64,000 bases of DNA from Eubacterium plexicaudatum ASF492 (lineage in GTDB: Bacteria; Bacillota; Clostridia; Lachnospirales; Lachnospiraceae). Where the stretch lies: positions 4,779,501 to 4,843,500 of the forward strand of contig NZ_AQFT02000001.1 of the NCBI RefSeq assembly GCF_000364225.2. The letters are read 5' to 3'. The first letter of the stretch is position 1, and every line of letters starts with the position of its first letter. Under the pieces are notes generated by a model. That model worked only from the letters and a program-made list of their open reading frames with translations. It was not told the DNA's origin and made no database searches. Below, piece by piece: positions 36,785 to 44,618 of the stretch. The translations under genes and the position numbers were made by a program.

Positions 36785-37711
36785 ATGGGTACAAGACAGG
36801 TTGATTTAAAAGCACTTTTGGAGAGCAGAATGGAGAACATTGAACCGGCAGAAGGTTCCAGAGCATCTATAGAAAGCGCAGAAATGCATATACCAAAGAA
36901 CCTTATGTATGATGCTGAAAGCACTGTATTTAAGCCGGAAACGAAGCCTGTACTGTCAGAGGCAAAACAGGTGAGCGTTGAGGAAGCAAAGGCATTTGAA
37001 AATGAAATGGACAGGTTCATTAAAACAGCCCTTATTTCCGGCAGGGATTACGGAAAAGTGCCGTATGGGGACAAGCCGACGCTGTTCAAGTCCGGCGCAG
37101 AGAAGATACAGATATTCTTAGGGCTGATTGCGAGGGCTGAAACCGTAAACCGCATTGAGGATTACAATGCAGGATTCTTTTCATACGAAGCGAAAGTGTT
37201 CCTTATTGATTATAATGGCGTAGTCAGGGCAGAGGGGGTTGGAATCTGCAATACAAAAGAAGGGAAATATCTCAGGAGCAGCGGCTATGCAGTCATGAAC
37301 ACCGTCCTCAAGATGGCGAAGAAGCGTGCGCTGGTGGATGCAGTCCTGAATGTTGCAGCCCTGTCAGCAAGATTCACACAGGACATGGAGGACGGCATGA
37401 GCCAGGAGCCGGATAAGGCAGCACAGCGGAAGCCGGAGGCAGCAGTGCAGAAGCCAGGAACAGCACAGCGGGAACCTGATGCGGCAAAGGCGGCAGAAGC
37501 AAAACAGGAAAGGACGAAGCCGAAAGGGCGGAGGGCATCAAAAAAGCAGATGGAGAAGCTCGAACTTTTGATGCAGCAGTCCCATTCTTCTGCGAGCGCA
37601 CTGAATAAATATGTGAAACGGGAATATGGTATTGATGATTACACGATGGCAACATCAGCCATTGCATCCACGCTGATTCAGAAATTCGAGGATGCAGCAC
37701 GGCAGGCATAA
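36785..37711 (+). CDS. Probable single-strand annealing recombination protein
   Basis: A 308-residue protein. The core pattern ALISGRDYGKVPYGDKPTLF, KSGAEKIQIFLGLIARAE, VFLIDYNGVVRAEGVGICNT and AVMNTVLKMAKKRALVDAVL recurs in phage and element proteins encoded next to exonucleases, and resembles annealing proteins of the Rad52/RecT/Erf kind. The linker (about 205-245) is Ala/Lys/Glu-rich, and a final helical domain (RRASKKQMEKLELLMQQ) may be a regulatory tail. AAGGAGGAAAATATT precedes the ATG. Pairing with YqaJ is the main ground for the function call. Confidence 0.65.
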   Translation: MGTRQVDLKALLESRMENIEPAEGSRASIESAEMHIPKNLMYDAESTVFKPETKPVLSEAKQVSVEEAKAFENEMDRFIKTALISGRDYGKVPYGDKPTLFKSGAEKIQIFLGLIARAETVNRIEDYNAGFFSYEAKVFLIDYNGVVRAEGVGICNTKEGKYLRSSGYAVMNTVLKMAKKRALVDAVLNVAALSARFTQDMEDGMSQEPDKAAQRKPEAAVQKPGTAQREPDAAKAAEAKQERTKPKGRRASKKQMEKLELLMQQSHSSASALNKYVKREYGIDDYTMATSAIASTLIQKFEDAARQA

Positions 37712-37720
37712 AATATATAT

Positions 37721-37755
37721 GGGGTGTCCGTACCGGGCATCCCTTTATTTCAGGA
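37721..37755 (+). terminator. Hairpin after the annealing-protein gene
   Basis: GGGGTGTCC (37721-37729) pairs with GGGCATCCC (37735-37743, two wobble pairs), followed by TTTATTTC and the next ribosome site. Confidence 0.55.
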
Positions 37756-37771
37756 ATGGAGGGAAGCGGAT

Positions 37772-38317
37772 ATGTCAGGATTATGCGATTTGGTTGAAAT
37801 AGTGGAAAATAACATGGAATGCGTGGTTTTGAAGGTAAAGGAAAATGCCGGGATGGCACTTGTCTGTCTCGGATGCTTTGACGGGGATGAAACCATGATG
37901 CGGCTTACGAAAGGTGAGATAAATGCTTTTACCGTGTTCAGGAAAGGCAGGGAGCCGTTATCATGGGAATCCGGTGCAGAAGCCGGGATGCTGGAACAGA
38001 TGCGCGGGAAGCTGATAAGCTGCTGTATTGCAGACGGCTTCGGAATTTACACAGGCGGAGACTTTATGCTGCGGAGGGCAGCGCTGGATATCAAGTCACG
38101 GGACAGCCTTCACGGACGGCAGGAGTCATACTGCCTTTCATGGTTCGATGATGGAGGGCTGGTATGTGTGGAACGGAATGAACGGTGTGTATTTTTGGAA
38201 GGGCTGGCAGAAGCAGAGGCGTATGTTGGAAAGATAATCTATACAGAACATGAATCAGGCATATTCCATTCAGAAACAGGGTGCTGCTGCAAATGTATTT
38301 CAGGAAGGAGAAGATGA
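37772..38317 (+). CDS. Element-borne protein of unknown function
   Basis: A 181-residue soluble protein, not recognised. It begins MSGLCDLVEIVENNMECVVL and has an alternating beta pattern (VVLKVKENAGMALVCLGC, RFTVFRKGREPLSWESG), then ESYCLSWFDDGGLVCVERNE, and a Cys-rich end (ETGCCCKCISGRRR). ATG 37772 lies behind AATGGAGGGAAGCGG. Its stop overlaps the ATG of a tiny membrane peptide gene. No domain assignment can be supported from reading. Confidence 0.55.
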   Translation: MSGLCDLVEIVENNMECVVLKVKENAGMALVCLGCFDGDETMMRLTKGEINAFTVFRKGREPLSWESGAEAGMLEQMRGKLISCCIADGFGIYTGGDFMLRRAALDIKSRDSLHGRQESYCLSWFDDGGLVCVERNERCVFLEGLAEAEAYVGKIIYTEHESGIFHSETGCCCKCISGRRR

Positions 38318-38452
38318 TTGCCCTGCTGGAAGGCAGTACGGAAAAATGGTGAATGCTGCCACTGGTTTTTCAGGGACAGCAGCAGTGAACTGTTTACTGG
38401 GGCAGGGGCAGCTTTGACAGCCGGGTATTTGTTTAGCAGCCGGAAAAAGTAA
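38314..38452 (+). CDS. 46-residue membrane peptide (two frameshifts)
   Basis: Restoring one A at 38342-38346 and one G at 38399-38402 gives a coherent 46-residue protein starting MIALLEGSTEKMVNAATG, with one membrane helix (TAAVNCLLGAGAALTAGYLF) and ending SSRKK. The ATG overlaps the previous stop (ATGA) and AAGGAG lies upstream. The shape (short helix, then basic tail) is that of a small inner-membrane peptide. Because it needs two corrections, it is tentative. Confidence 0.4.
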
Positions 38453-39183
38453 CCTGAAAGTGGATATGTAATACATGGAAGAGGTGTTTTTTCATTATTA
38501 ATATATATCAAGATTACTGGTAATGTAACATTGAAAGTTTCCTCCGGAACGGGACAGAAGATTATCTGCCGGGTTTGTTCAGGATGAAACCTTGCAGTTC
38601 AGGGACAGTAAATAAGTCTATAAAGTTATTGTGTTTTTTAATGGATGAATGCTGAAAACGTTGATTTTAAAGGCTTTCTGGCTCCTTCACTCTTTACAAC
38701 ATCCCTGCTGCCTCTCCTTCGGTGATGGTTCATTCTGACATCTGATACTTGTCTGCTGCTGGTGTATTTCACACATCGGCAGAATTGTGTAAGGATACCA
38801 GCTTCTAGGTAATAAACAATCAGAAGCAAACTGCCTTTTATCCCCTTCGGGGTTATTATAGAGATTAGGATGTTTTATATCCTGTTACTTCCCTCTGGTA
38901 TAATAAGATTATCAGCAGCCATTCATTCATCCATTTATCCATTTATGCTGTTCCCCCTTCGGGGTGGGTAAGAAACAGGCTTTATGATAATGCACCAAAA
39001 GATATACCGCCACTGCATTATCATGGGTTATACTGTCTTCTGTATAAGACAGCCGGAACACGAATACTCTTATCTGCTATTGTAACTAGGCGGCGGTATA
39101 AGTTAAGATAAATGGTAAGCACATACTTATACTATCTGATGGATTGTTACCGGCAGATAAAATAACTGAAAGGAGAAAGACTA
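38453..39183 (+). other. Non-coding origin-like region before the Rep-like gene
   Basis: About 730 bp without a supported ORF and dense in structure. It holds two CCCCTTCGGGG hairpins (38842-38852, 38954-38964), a short ATCCATTT direct repeat (about 38929-38944), an 11-bp inverted repeat ATGATAATGCA / TGCATTATCAT (38984-38994 and 39014-39024), a CTGTCTT / AAGACAG hairpin (39033-39052) and an ATACCGCC / GGCGGTAT pair (39004-39011 and 39092-39099). The Rep-like gene follows, so a replication origin or transfer origin is likely. Confidence 0.5.
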
Positions 39184-40670
39184 TTGCATACTATAAAATT
39201 ATCGAAAATATTAAACTCTGCTGCATATTATAGCATACTTAACAGCATACCTCATACTTTTATTAAGTATTCATCTGATTCCAAGAAATATGAGATAAGC
39301 AACGACCGCCTTCAGATAGATGAAGAAGATAAAAAGAATATGCCTAAAGTATACCTGTACGATTTCATGCCTGACAAGAAAAAAGAGGAAGACAGCAGCA
39401 ATTCCATTACATATTACATGTGTGAAATACTGGTGAACTGCGGCAGCTTATTCCATTTAGATTTAAACCGTTCTGTCCCTGCTGAGAGTATTTTTATATT
39501 TGGATTCAAGAGCGTCATCAGCCTTGTATGCAGGGCAATCCCTCAACTGAATGATAATTTTGACAGGATGGTGCTTTACAAGGGCAGCAAGTATCAATCT
39601 GGACATTATTGGAGAATGAATATAAATCAGCTTATCCGGAAAAGCCGCTGCCTGACAAGCCCTTTATCCTGAAAGGTCTGGCGGAATCAGATAATGAAAG
39701 CGTACAGGAAACCATGCATAGACTGTTTGATTACCCACAGGTGTTTGCAAAGGCAGAATTAGAAACATATAAAATTATGGAGTGGTTTAACCATAACTAT
39801 CCGCCAGAGTTCAAGTTAAAGAGGATAGATTACACATATGATATGCATACCGATTATAAGAGTATATATCTGAAACTTATAGTCATGGGATATGGATTAA
39901 GCAGGAAGACAGCAAGTGATAAGGCTTACTATAAAGATAATGAAGTCGTCAGCATCTATATTAAGCAGAAATCCTGCCGTATCAATATATATGATAAATT
40001 TGAACAGGTGAGTGAGAAGGACGGCACAACGGGGGAAGACAGCCCGGTAAACAAACTGCTCCGGTTTGAAGTACAGGTGGAAAAAGTTAAGATAATCAAT
40101 GAGTTGAGGAAAAGGGGAAAAAACAGTTCAGGTAGAAATTTTATGTTTATATCAAATTTTATAAATAGAGAAACCGAATACCAAATACTTGAATATTATT
40201 TTAGGCAGATAATAGGACTGGGGCATTATTACACTTACACGGCAGCAGTTGATATAGTCAATGCCAGCGGATATAAAGAAAGCATGAAAGCGAAGCTGTG
40301 TACAGTTTTGGAGCATGTGGCACGACGCCGGGGTGTAAGGAAATTCCTTGAATGTGTCAAAGATGGCAGCATTACGGATTGTGGGTCGGTGCAGACTGCA
40401 AAAGGATATTTGAAAAAGCTGCATGGCATAGGGGTGAACTCTGTCACTATTTCAAGGGAAGAGCAGGCCAGAATGAAAGCTGTCAAACGTGAAACCGAAC
40501 TGGAAATACCGCCGGAATTATTCAGATACCCACAGTACCAGTACGGTGTTGACTTTCTTCCTAATCCGTTGTGGAAACTAATATTTGATAAATTGTTATA
40601 TGAAAGCAGTCAGAAAAATTATGGTGAAAGTAATCATACTGTAGATTTTACTGAACTGGCAAATTTTTAA
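39184..40670 (+). CDS. Replication-initiator-like protein, phage gene II/X type (one frameshift)
   Basis: About 495 residues after restoring one base near 39590-39620. The first part has SYYSI-like AAYYSILNSIPHTFIKYSS and SVPAESIFIFGFKSVISLVC. The second part has RIDYTYDMHTDYKSIYLKLI, VVSIYIKQKSCRINIYDKFE and LLRFEVQVEKVKI, an order that resembles replication initiators of the filamentous-phage gene II/plasmid Rep type, which nick DNA with a tyrosine. I cannot point to the catalytic residues with certainty. The start is TTG 39184 after GAAAGGAGAAAGACTA. The structured DNA upstream fits an origin. A terminator follows the gene. Confidence 0.55.
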
Positions 40671-40726
40671 ACTGGGTAATGAAGAAAAGTATGATGGATG
40701 ATAATTACATATAAATTATTCATGGA

Positions 40727-40756
40727 CGCTGTCTCGGATTTGAGGCAGCGTTTTTT
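40727..40756 (+). terminator. Terminator after the Rep-like gene
   Basis: CGCTGTCTC pairs with GAGGCAGCG around GGATTT, followed by TTTTTT. Confidence 0.85.
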
Positions 40757-40784
40757 ATGTCCATTTGTTAAGGAGGATGAATAA

Positions 40785-41066
40785 ATGAGGGAATGGAGGA
40801 CAAGAAGCCCGCCAGTGAAAAATGCAAGAATGCACATTATTTTAACAGCTTATAAACTTATATATACAGGGAGGAGTAACATGAGCAGTGTGTATATGTA
40901 CCGTAACAAATCGAAAGGTACAGAGACGGGCGATGAAGCAGATACAGGCAAGCAGATGCAGATAGTTTTTTTAAATCTGCTTTGTGAACAGAAGATATTA
41001 GAAGAAAATGCCTGTTCTGTTATTATGAATAAAATTATGGAAGGAGAAAAGTTTAATGGATGCTGA
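40785..41066 (+). CDS. Small element protein
   Basis: A 93-residue frame with two plausible starts: ATG 40785 behind AAGGAGGATGAATAA and, in frame, ATG 40881 behind GGGAGGAGTAAC. The conserved-looking part is the C-terminal 60 residues (MQIVFLNLLCEQKILEENAC, SVIMNKIMEGEKFNG), a helical pair like those of short SHOCT-type proteins that oligomerise other proteins. The second start gives that domain alone. It overlaps the next gene by 11 bases, so coupling with the two recombinase-type genes is likely. A role in controlling excision is only a guess. Confidence 0.55.
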   Translation: MREWRTRSPPVKNARMHIILTAYKLIYTGRSNMSSVYMYRNKSKGTETGDEADTGKQMQIVFLNLLCEQKILEENACSVIMNKIMEGEKFNGC

Positions 41067-41748
41067 AAAAGCTGCAATCTATCATTTTACGGACGGGTCA
41101 GAAGCCCGTCCGATTGTTGTCAGAAAAGAAATAAATCGGATTATGGATTTTGCATGTAAAGCAGGGTTCCATGAGACAGATGTTTTCTTAGACACATCCT
41201 TACGGAAATGCAGACAGGTAAAACGGCAGGAATTTGAGGAAAAAATATCTTTGTATAAAGCACTGTTTTTAAAGGATTTCTACCATCTGCGTAAGAATAC
41301 AGACATTTGCATGTCTGAACTTGTGCGTTTAAGCAGGGAAGGCATAAAAGTTTTTACTCTTGAAGACGGTGCATTCAAATTTATTGATGCCCCGTTTTCG
41401 CAAAATCTGAATGCCGCTGCATATTATTGCGGGCTGGGTATTACAGAGCATTCGTCACAACTGCAATTTGATATCATGGACAGCTTCACAAAGAGGAAAA
41501 CAGGATGGAGGCTGACAGGCTGGTATGCCGATTTAAAAGGCAATAAGACAGATGGAAACCAGAAAGAACTGGAAAGGCTTGTCAGGGAAATCGGCAGGCA
41601 TGACATTGTTTTGGTACAGTCCTTTGGACACATCCACTGGAGGACAAGCAGATTCTGTAAAATACGACATCTGCTAAAAAAGGGCATTTACAGTATGCAT
41701 GAAGAAATTTTTTTACCATATGAAGAGGGAGGAAAACAAGATGAATAA
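41056..41748 (+). CDS. Resolvase-like protein lacking the catalytic serine
   Basis: A 230-residue protein that follows the order of a serine-recombinase catalytic domain: KAAIYHFTDGSEARPIVVRK where YxRVST would be, ETDVFLDTSLRKCRQVKRQE, LFLKDFYHLRKNTDICMSEL (compare D-R-x-x-R helix) and LSREGIKVFTLEDG. The catalytic Ser and its Arg are not present. The rest (WRLTGWYADLKGNKTDGNQK) has no zinc ribbon or coiled coil. It stops 8 bases inside the integrase gene, and GGAGAAAAG precedes its ATG. A non-catalytic partner of the integrase is an attractive reading, for instance a directionality factor. Confidence 0.55.
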   Translation: MDAEKAAIYHFTDGSEARPIVVRKEINRIMDFACKAGFHETDVFLDTSLRKCRQVKRQEFEEKISLYKALFLKDFYHLRKNTDICMSELVRLSREGIKVFTLEDGAFKFIDAPFSQNLNAAAYYCGLGITEHSSQLQFDIMDSFTKRKTGWRLTGWYADLKGNKTDGNQKELERLVREIGRHDIVLVQSFGHIHWRTSRFCKIRHLLKKGIYSMHEEIFLPYEEGGKQDE

Positions 41749-43458
41749 AAGTGGAATGTCAGCATCAAAATGTGTGGCATATGCACGTGTCAGTACCGAG
41801 AATGAAGGACAGGCTGAAAGCTGTGCTAACCAGATAGCTTTGTGTCAAGAATATGCAGAACGTCATCCAGAGTACATTCTGGATGGGAAATATGTAGATG
41901 ACGGGATTTCAGGCGCAACGAATAAAAGACCTCAGTTTACTGCTATGATTGAGAGAATAAAGCAGGGTGATATTCGGTACATTATAGCGAAAAATGAGGA
42001 CAGGCTGTGCCGTTCAACGGAGGTAGACGGTTATCTGATGAAAGTATGCAGGGAATACGATGTTAAAATTATTTTCTGGAATCGAATAAGATATTTAATC
42101 CGTTTGATGGGCAGGACCTTACTGTGCATGGAATTATGGCTGTCATGGGGCAGCAGTATGTGTTCCATCAGTCACAGGTTGGAAAGATAGCCCATGAACA
42201 AAAGTGCAGAGCAAAACGGCTGAATGCTACAGATGTCCGGTATGGCTATTACTGGGATAAGGAACGGAAATGCATGGCAGTAAATGAACATGAAGCAGAA
42301 ATGGTAAGGAAAATGTTTGAATGGTATGTGTATAACGGCTTAGGTGTGTCTGAAATAGCGAAGAAACTGGCAGAACACGGTGTATTTGGTGCAAGAAGCG
42401 GAAAAATGCTTACAGCCAATACCGTGTCTGCAAGGCTGGAAGATGAAGCGTACAAGGGAACCTTCTATATAAATAAGAAAGGCTCCATTTTGAATGTCGG
42501 GATGGATGCTAAGAAAAAGCGTTTTGACAGGCCGAAGGAAGAATGGGTTGCTGTAGAGGGGCCTGCAATTGTTTCCGAAGAATTATTTGAACTGGCGCAA
42601 AGGCTTAGAGAAGAACGCCGCCATGTTTATGATAAAACCGGGAAAGCGGATACACAGGCGCGTTTCAGGGGAACCCATTTGTTTTCAGGAAAAGTATTTT
42701 GTGGGGACTGCAAAACGCAGTTTCATTTCCGGTATGCAGACAGGGCAAAGACAACCGGGGAATATAAAGATTATTTTTCAAAAAGCAGAAAAACGCTGGA
42801 TGCTGTCTGCCACAATAAAAAATATAACAGAATTTATGAGCAAACATTAATTACATTATGCCGGTATGCTATTAACATATTTTTAAAAGAACATGAAGCA
42901 TGTATAAATAATTTGAAGGCAGTAATAAGGGACTCCGGTTTGTCTTTATTTGCCGATGATAAACTATTGAAAGACTGCCAGATGCATCTTGAAAAAGTAG
43001 AAAGAGAACGTCAGAAGAATTTAGTTGCATGGCGTGATGCACCAGACGAATCCATGAAGCAGGCATATCTTGAAATGTATAAGTCAAATGATGAAGAAAA
43101 GAAAGAACTGGAAAAGAAAATCAGTGGACTTATTGAGCGCCGGAAAGATGCCGGTAATGTGGAACGGAAAATTGATGAAATCCATAGGCATATTGAGGAT
43201 ATGAAGCAGATAAATGAAATTGACAGGAGTGTTGTACAAAAGTTTATTGAGAAAATCATCATTGAAAAGAATGGGATAATAACGATTATTCTTAAATTTG
43301 GAGCTGCATATTCAGCTATACTGCCTGATAACAGGAAAGAAGAAATAGAAGATGTACTTTGTTTAGATAAAGTTTTTATTCTTTTTTTTGACGCTGATAC
43401 CATTGCAAGTAAGTTACAAAAATACTGGTGGTGGAGAAGATGTTCCGACAGGGCATGA
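41741..43458 (+). CDS. Large serine integrase of the element (one frameshift)
   Basis: About 572 residues once a base lost at 42072-42078 is restored (expected VKIIFLESNKIFNPFDGQDL). Domains in order: catalytic resolvase domain (AYARVSTENEGQAESCANQI, with Ser in RVST), recombinase domain (NATDVRYGYYWDKERKCMAV, MFEWYVYNGLGVSEIAKKLA), zinc ribbon (FSGKVFCGDCKTQFHFRY with later CHNKKYN), and a coiled-coil helix (KSNDEEKKELEKKISGLIER). It catalyses attP x attB insertion and, with a partner, excision. ATG 41741 follows GAGGGAGGAAAACAAG. The stop codon at 43456-43458 is formed by the core T plus chromosomal GA, so the C-terminus changes when the element excises. Confidence 0.9.
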
Positions 43459-43470
43459 CGGAAGTATCAG
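43437..43470 (+). other. attR of the element
   Basis: The element arm AAGATGTTCCGACAGG (43437-43452) is followed by the rest of the GGGCAT core and then cpaF sequence (GACGGAAGTATC). The arm is the inverse of 24676-24691 at 14 of 16 positions. Confidence 0.88.
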
Positions 43471-43801
43471 TACCGGACATGCCAATTCAAGTAAAGACAT
43501 GCTGAAACGGTTGGAAACAATGGTATTGATGGGCATGGAGCTGCCGCTGTCTGCAATTCGCAGTCAAATTGCATCAGGAATTCAGATTTTAGTTCATTTG
43601 GGAAGGTTACGAGACTGTTCCAGAAAAGTATTGCGTGTAGATGAGATTGACGGCATAAAAGACGGAGAAATTCAACTGCATTCTATTTATCGGTTTGTAG
43701 AAAGCAAAGGCGGGAATCTGGAAGGGAAGGTAACCGGGACATGGGAAAAGACAGGAATACTGCAAAATGTGGAAAAGTTAAGAGAAGCGGGGTTAAGTTG
43801 A
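43452..43801 (+). CDS. cpaF: CpaF/TadA secretion ATPase, C-terminal part, separated by the element
   Basis: This is the continuation of the cpaF gene cut at 24675. It starts with the His-box region GHDGSISTGHANSS and continues with KDMLKRLETMVLMGMELPLS, AIRSQIASGIQILVHLGRLR, RKVLRVDEIDGI and a final TGTWEKTGILQNVEKLREAG. All are typical CpaF C-terminal elements involved in ATP binding and hexamer contacts. A TTG at 43388 inside the element could start a fused fragment in the same frame, with no good ribosome site. The next Tad gene overlaps the stop. Confidence 0.9.
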
Positions 43802-44583
43802 AAAAAAACGGAAAAGTATCTGATAAAAAACAGGATCAAAACAGAATAAATTATCAGGATTATCGGTTTTCGTGGAAACAGAGGGTGCAGACAGCCGCAG
43901 AATATTGTGGTATCAGCGGTATATTTGCTTATTTGTTTTATCGTTCCCTGGTTGTTTTTGCAATACTGTTGTTGTTTTATCCCATATATCGTAAACGAAA
44001 GAAAAAACAGCTGATACGCAGCCGACAGGAAATTTTGTGCAGAGAATTCAAAGACAGTATTCAATGCGCGGCTTCTTCTATGGCAGCAGGATATTCGATT
44101 GAAAATGCATTTCGGGAAGCATATGTGCAAATGCAGCTGCAATATGGGAGCAACGGTCTGATGACAGAAGAGCTGCGTTATATGAGCAGTTGTCTTTCGC
44201 TGAACATACCGCTGGAACAGTTTTTGTATGATTTTGCAAATCGCAGCGGGCTGGAAGATGTACGCAGCTTTTGTGAGGTATTTGTGTTTGCAAAACGAAG
44301 CGGCGGAGATTTTATTCGGATTATACATATGACGGCGGCAAGAATTTCGGAAAAAAATGAATTGATGGAATCCATTCAAACGGAAATATCCGGCAGAAAA
44401 ATGGAACAAAAACTGATGAATTTGATGCCGTTATTCATATTGCTGTATGTTGACTTTAGTTTTGGAGGATATTTGGACGGATTGTATCACAATGTACTTG
44501 GGATTATTGTAATGACTGTTTGTCTTGCGGTATATGTGGGAGCATACTTACTTTCGGAAAAGATTATGTCCATACAAGTATAG
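43798..44583 (+). CDS. tadB: TadB-like type II secretion F-domain protein
   Basis: An inner-membrane platform protein of the Tad pilus. It has a short N-terminal membrane helix pair (SGIFAYLFYRSLVVFAILLL), a cytoplasmic F domain (EFKDSIQCAASSMAAGYSIE, SGLEDVRSFCEVFVFAKRSG, RMEQKLMNLMPLF-type helix) and a C-terminal membrane part (VLGIIVMTVCLAVYVGAYLL). TTG 43798 overlaps the cpaF stop (TTGA), with GGGG upstream. An alternative ATG at 43741 would place 19 extra residues inside cpaF. It works with TadC next door. Confidence 0.8.
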   Translation: MKKNGKVSDKKQDQNRINYQDYRFSWKQRVQTAAEYCGISGIFAYLFYRSLVVFAILLLFYPIYRKRKKKQLIRSRQEILCREFKDSIQCAASSMAAGYSIENAFREAYVQMQLQYGSNGLMTEELRYMSSCLSLNIPLEQFLYDFANRSGLEDVRSFCEVFVFAKRSGGDFIRIIHMTAARISEKNELMESIQTEISGRKMEQKLMNLMPLFILLYVDFSFGGYLDGLYHNVLGIIVMTVCLAVYVGAYLLSEKIMSIQV

Positions 44584-44618
44584 AGGTTGTCGTTATTTGT
44601 AATAGTTCAGGGGGGATT

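Larger units (their letters stand above)
24670..43456 (+). mobile_element. 18.8-kb serine-integrase element inserted in cpaF
   Basis: The borders are set by a 6-bp identity, GGGCAT, at 24670-24675 and 43451-43456. Joining outer flanks gives ATG-AAT-ACC-GGG-CAT-GAC-GGA, which restores the conserved CpaF sequence MNTGHDGSISTGHANSS in frame. Joining inner flanks gives a near-palindromic attP centred on the CA of GGGCATCC. The right end carries the large serine integrase. Cargo includes RadC-like, resolvase, XRE, AAA+/TPR cluster, ArdC-like, YqaJ, an annealing-type protein and a Rep-like gene. No relaxase, coupling protein, type IV secretion genes, capsid or terminase genes are recognisable, so it is best described as an integrative, possibly mobilisable or satellite-like element. 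Confidence 0.92.

Noticed and set aside
37731..37743. ACCGGGCATCC resembling the attL sequence inside the element
   Set aside because: It lies in a hairpin with a T tract and lacks the element arms; the 11-base match is best explained by chance.
41741..42190. Integrase frameshift as a programmed frameshift or inactivation
   Set aside because: The same kind of one-base loss breaks many essential genes in the window, so a sequencing artefact is more likely than a biological switch.
24670..43456. Element as a prophage or full conjugative element
   Set aside because: No capsid, portal, terminase, tail, relaxase, coupling protein or type IV secretion gene could be recognised.
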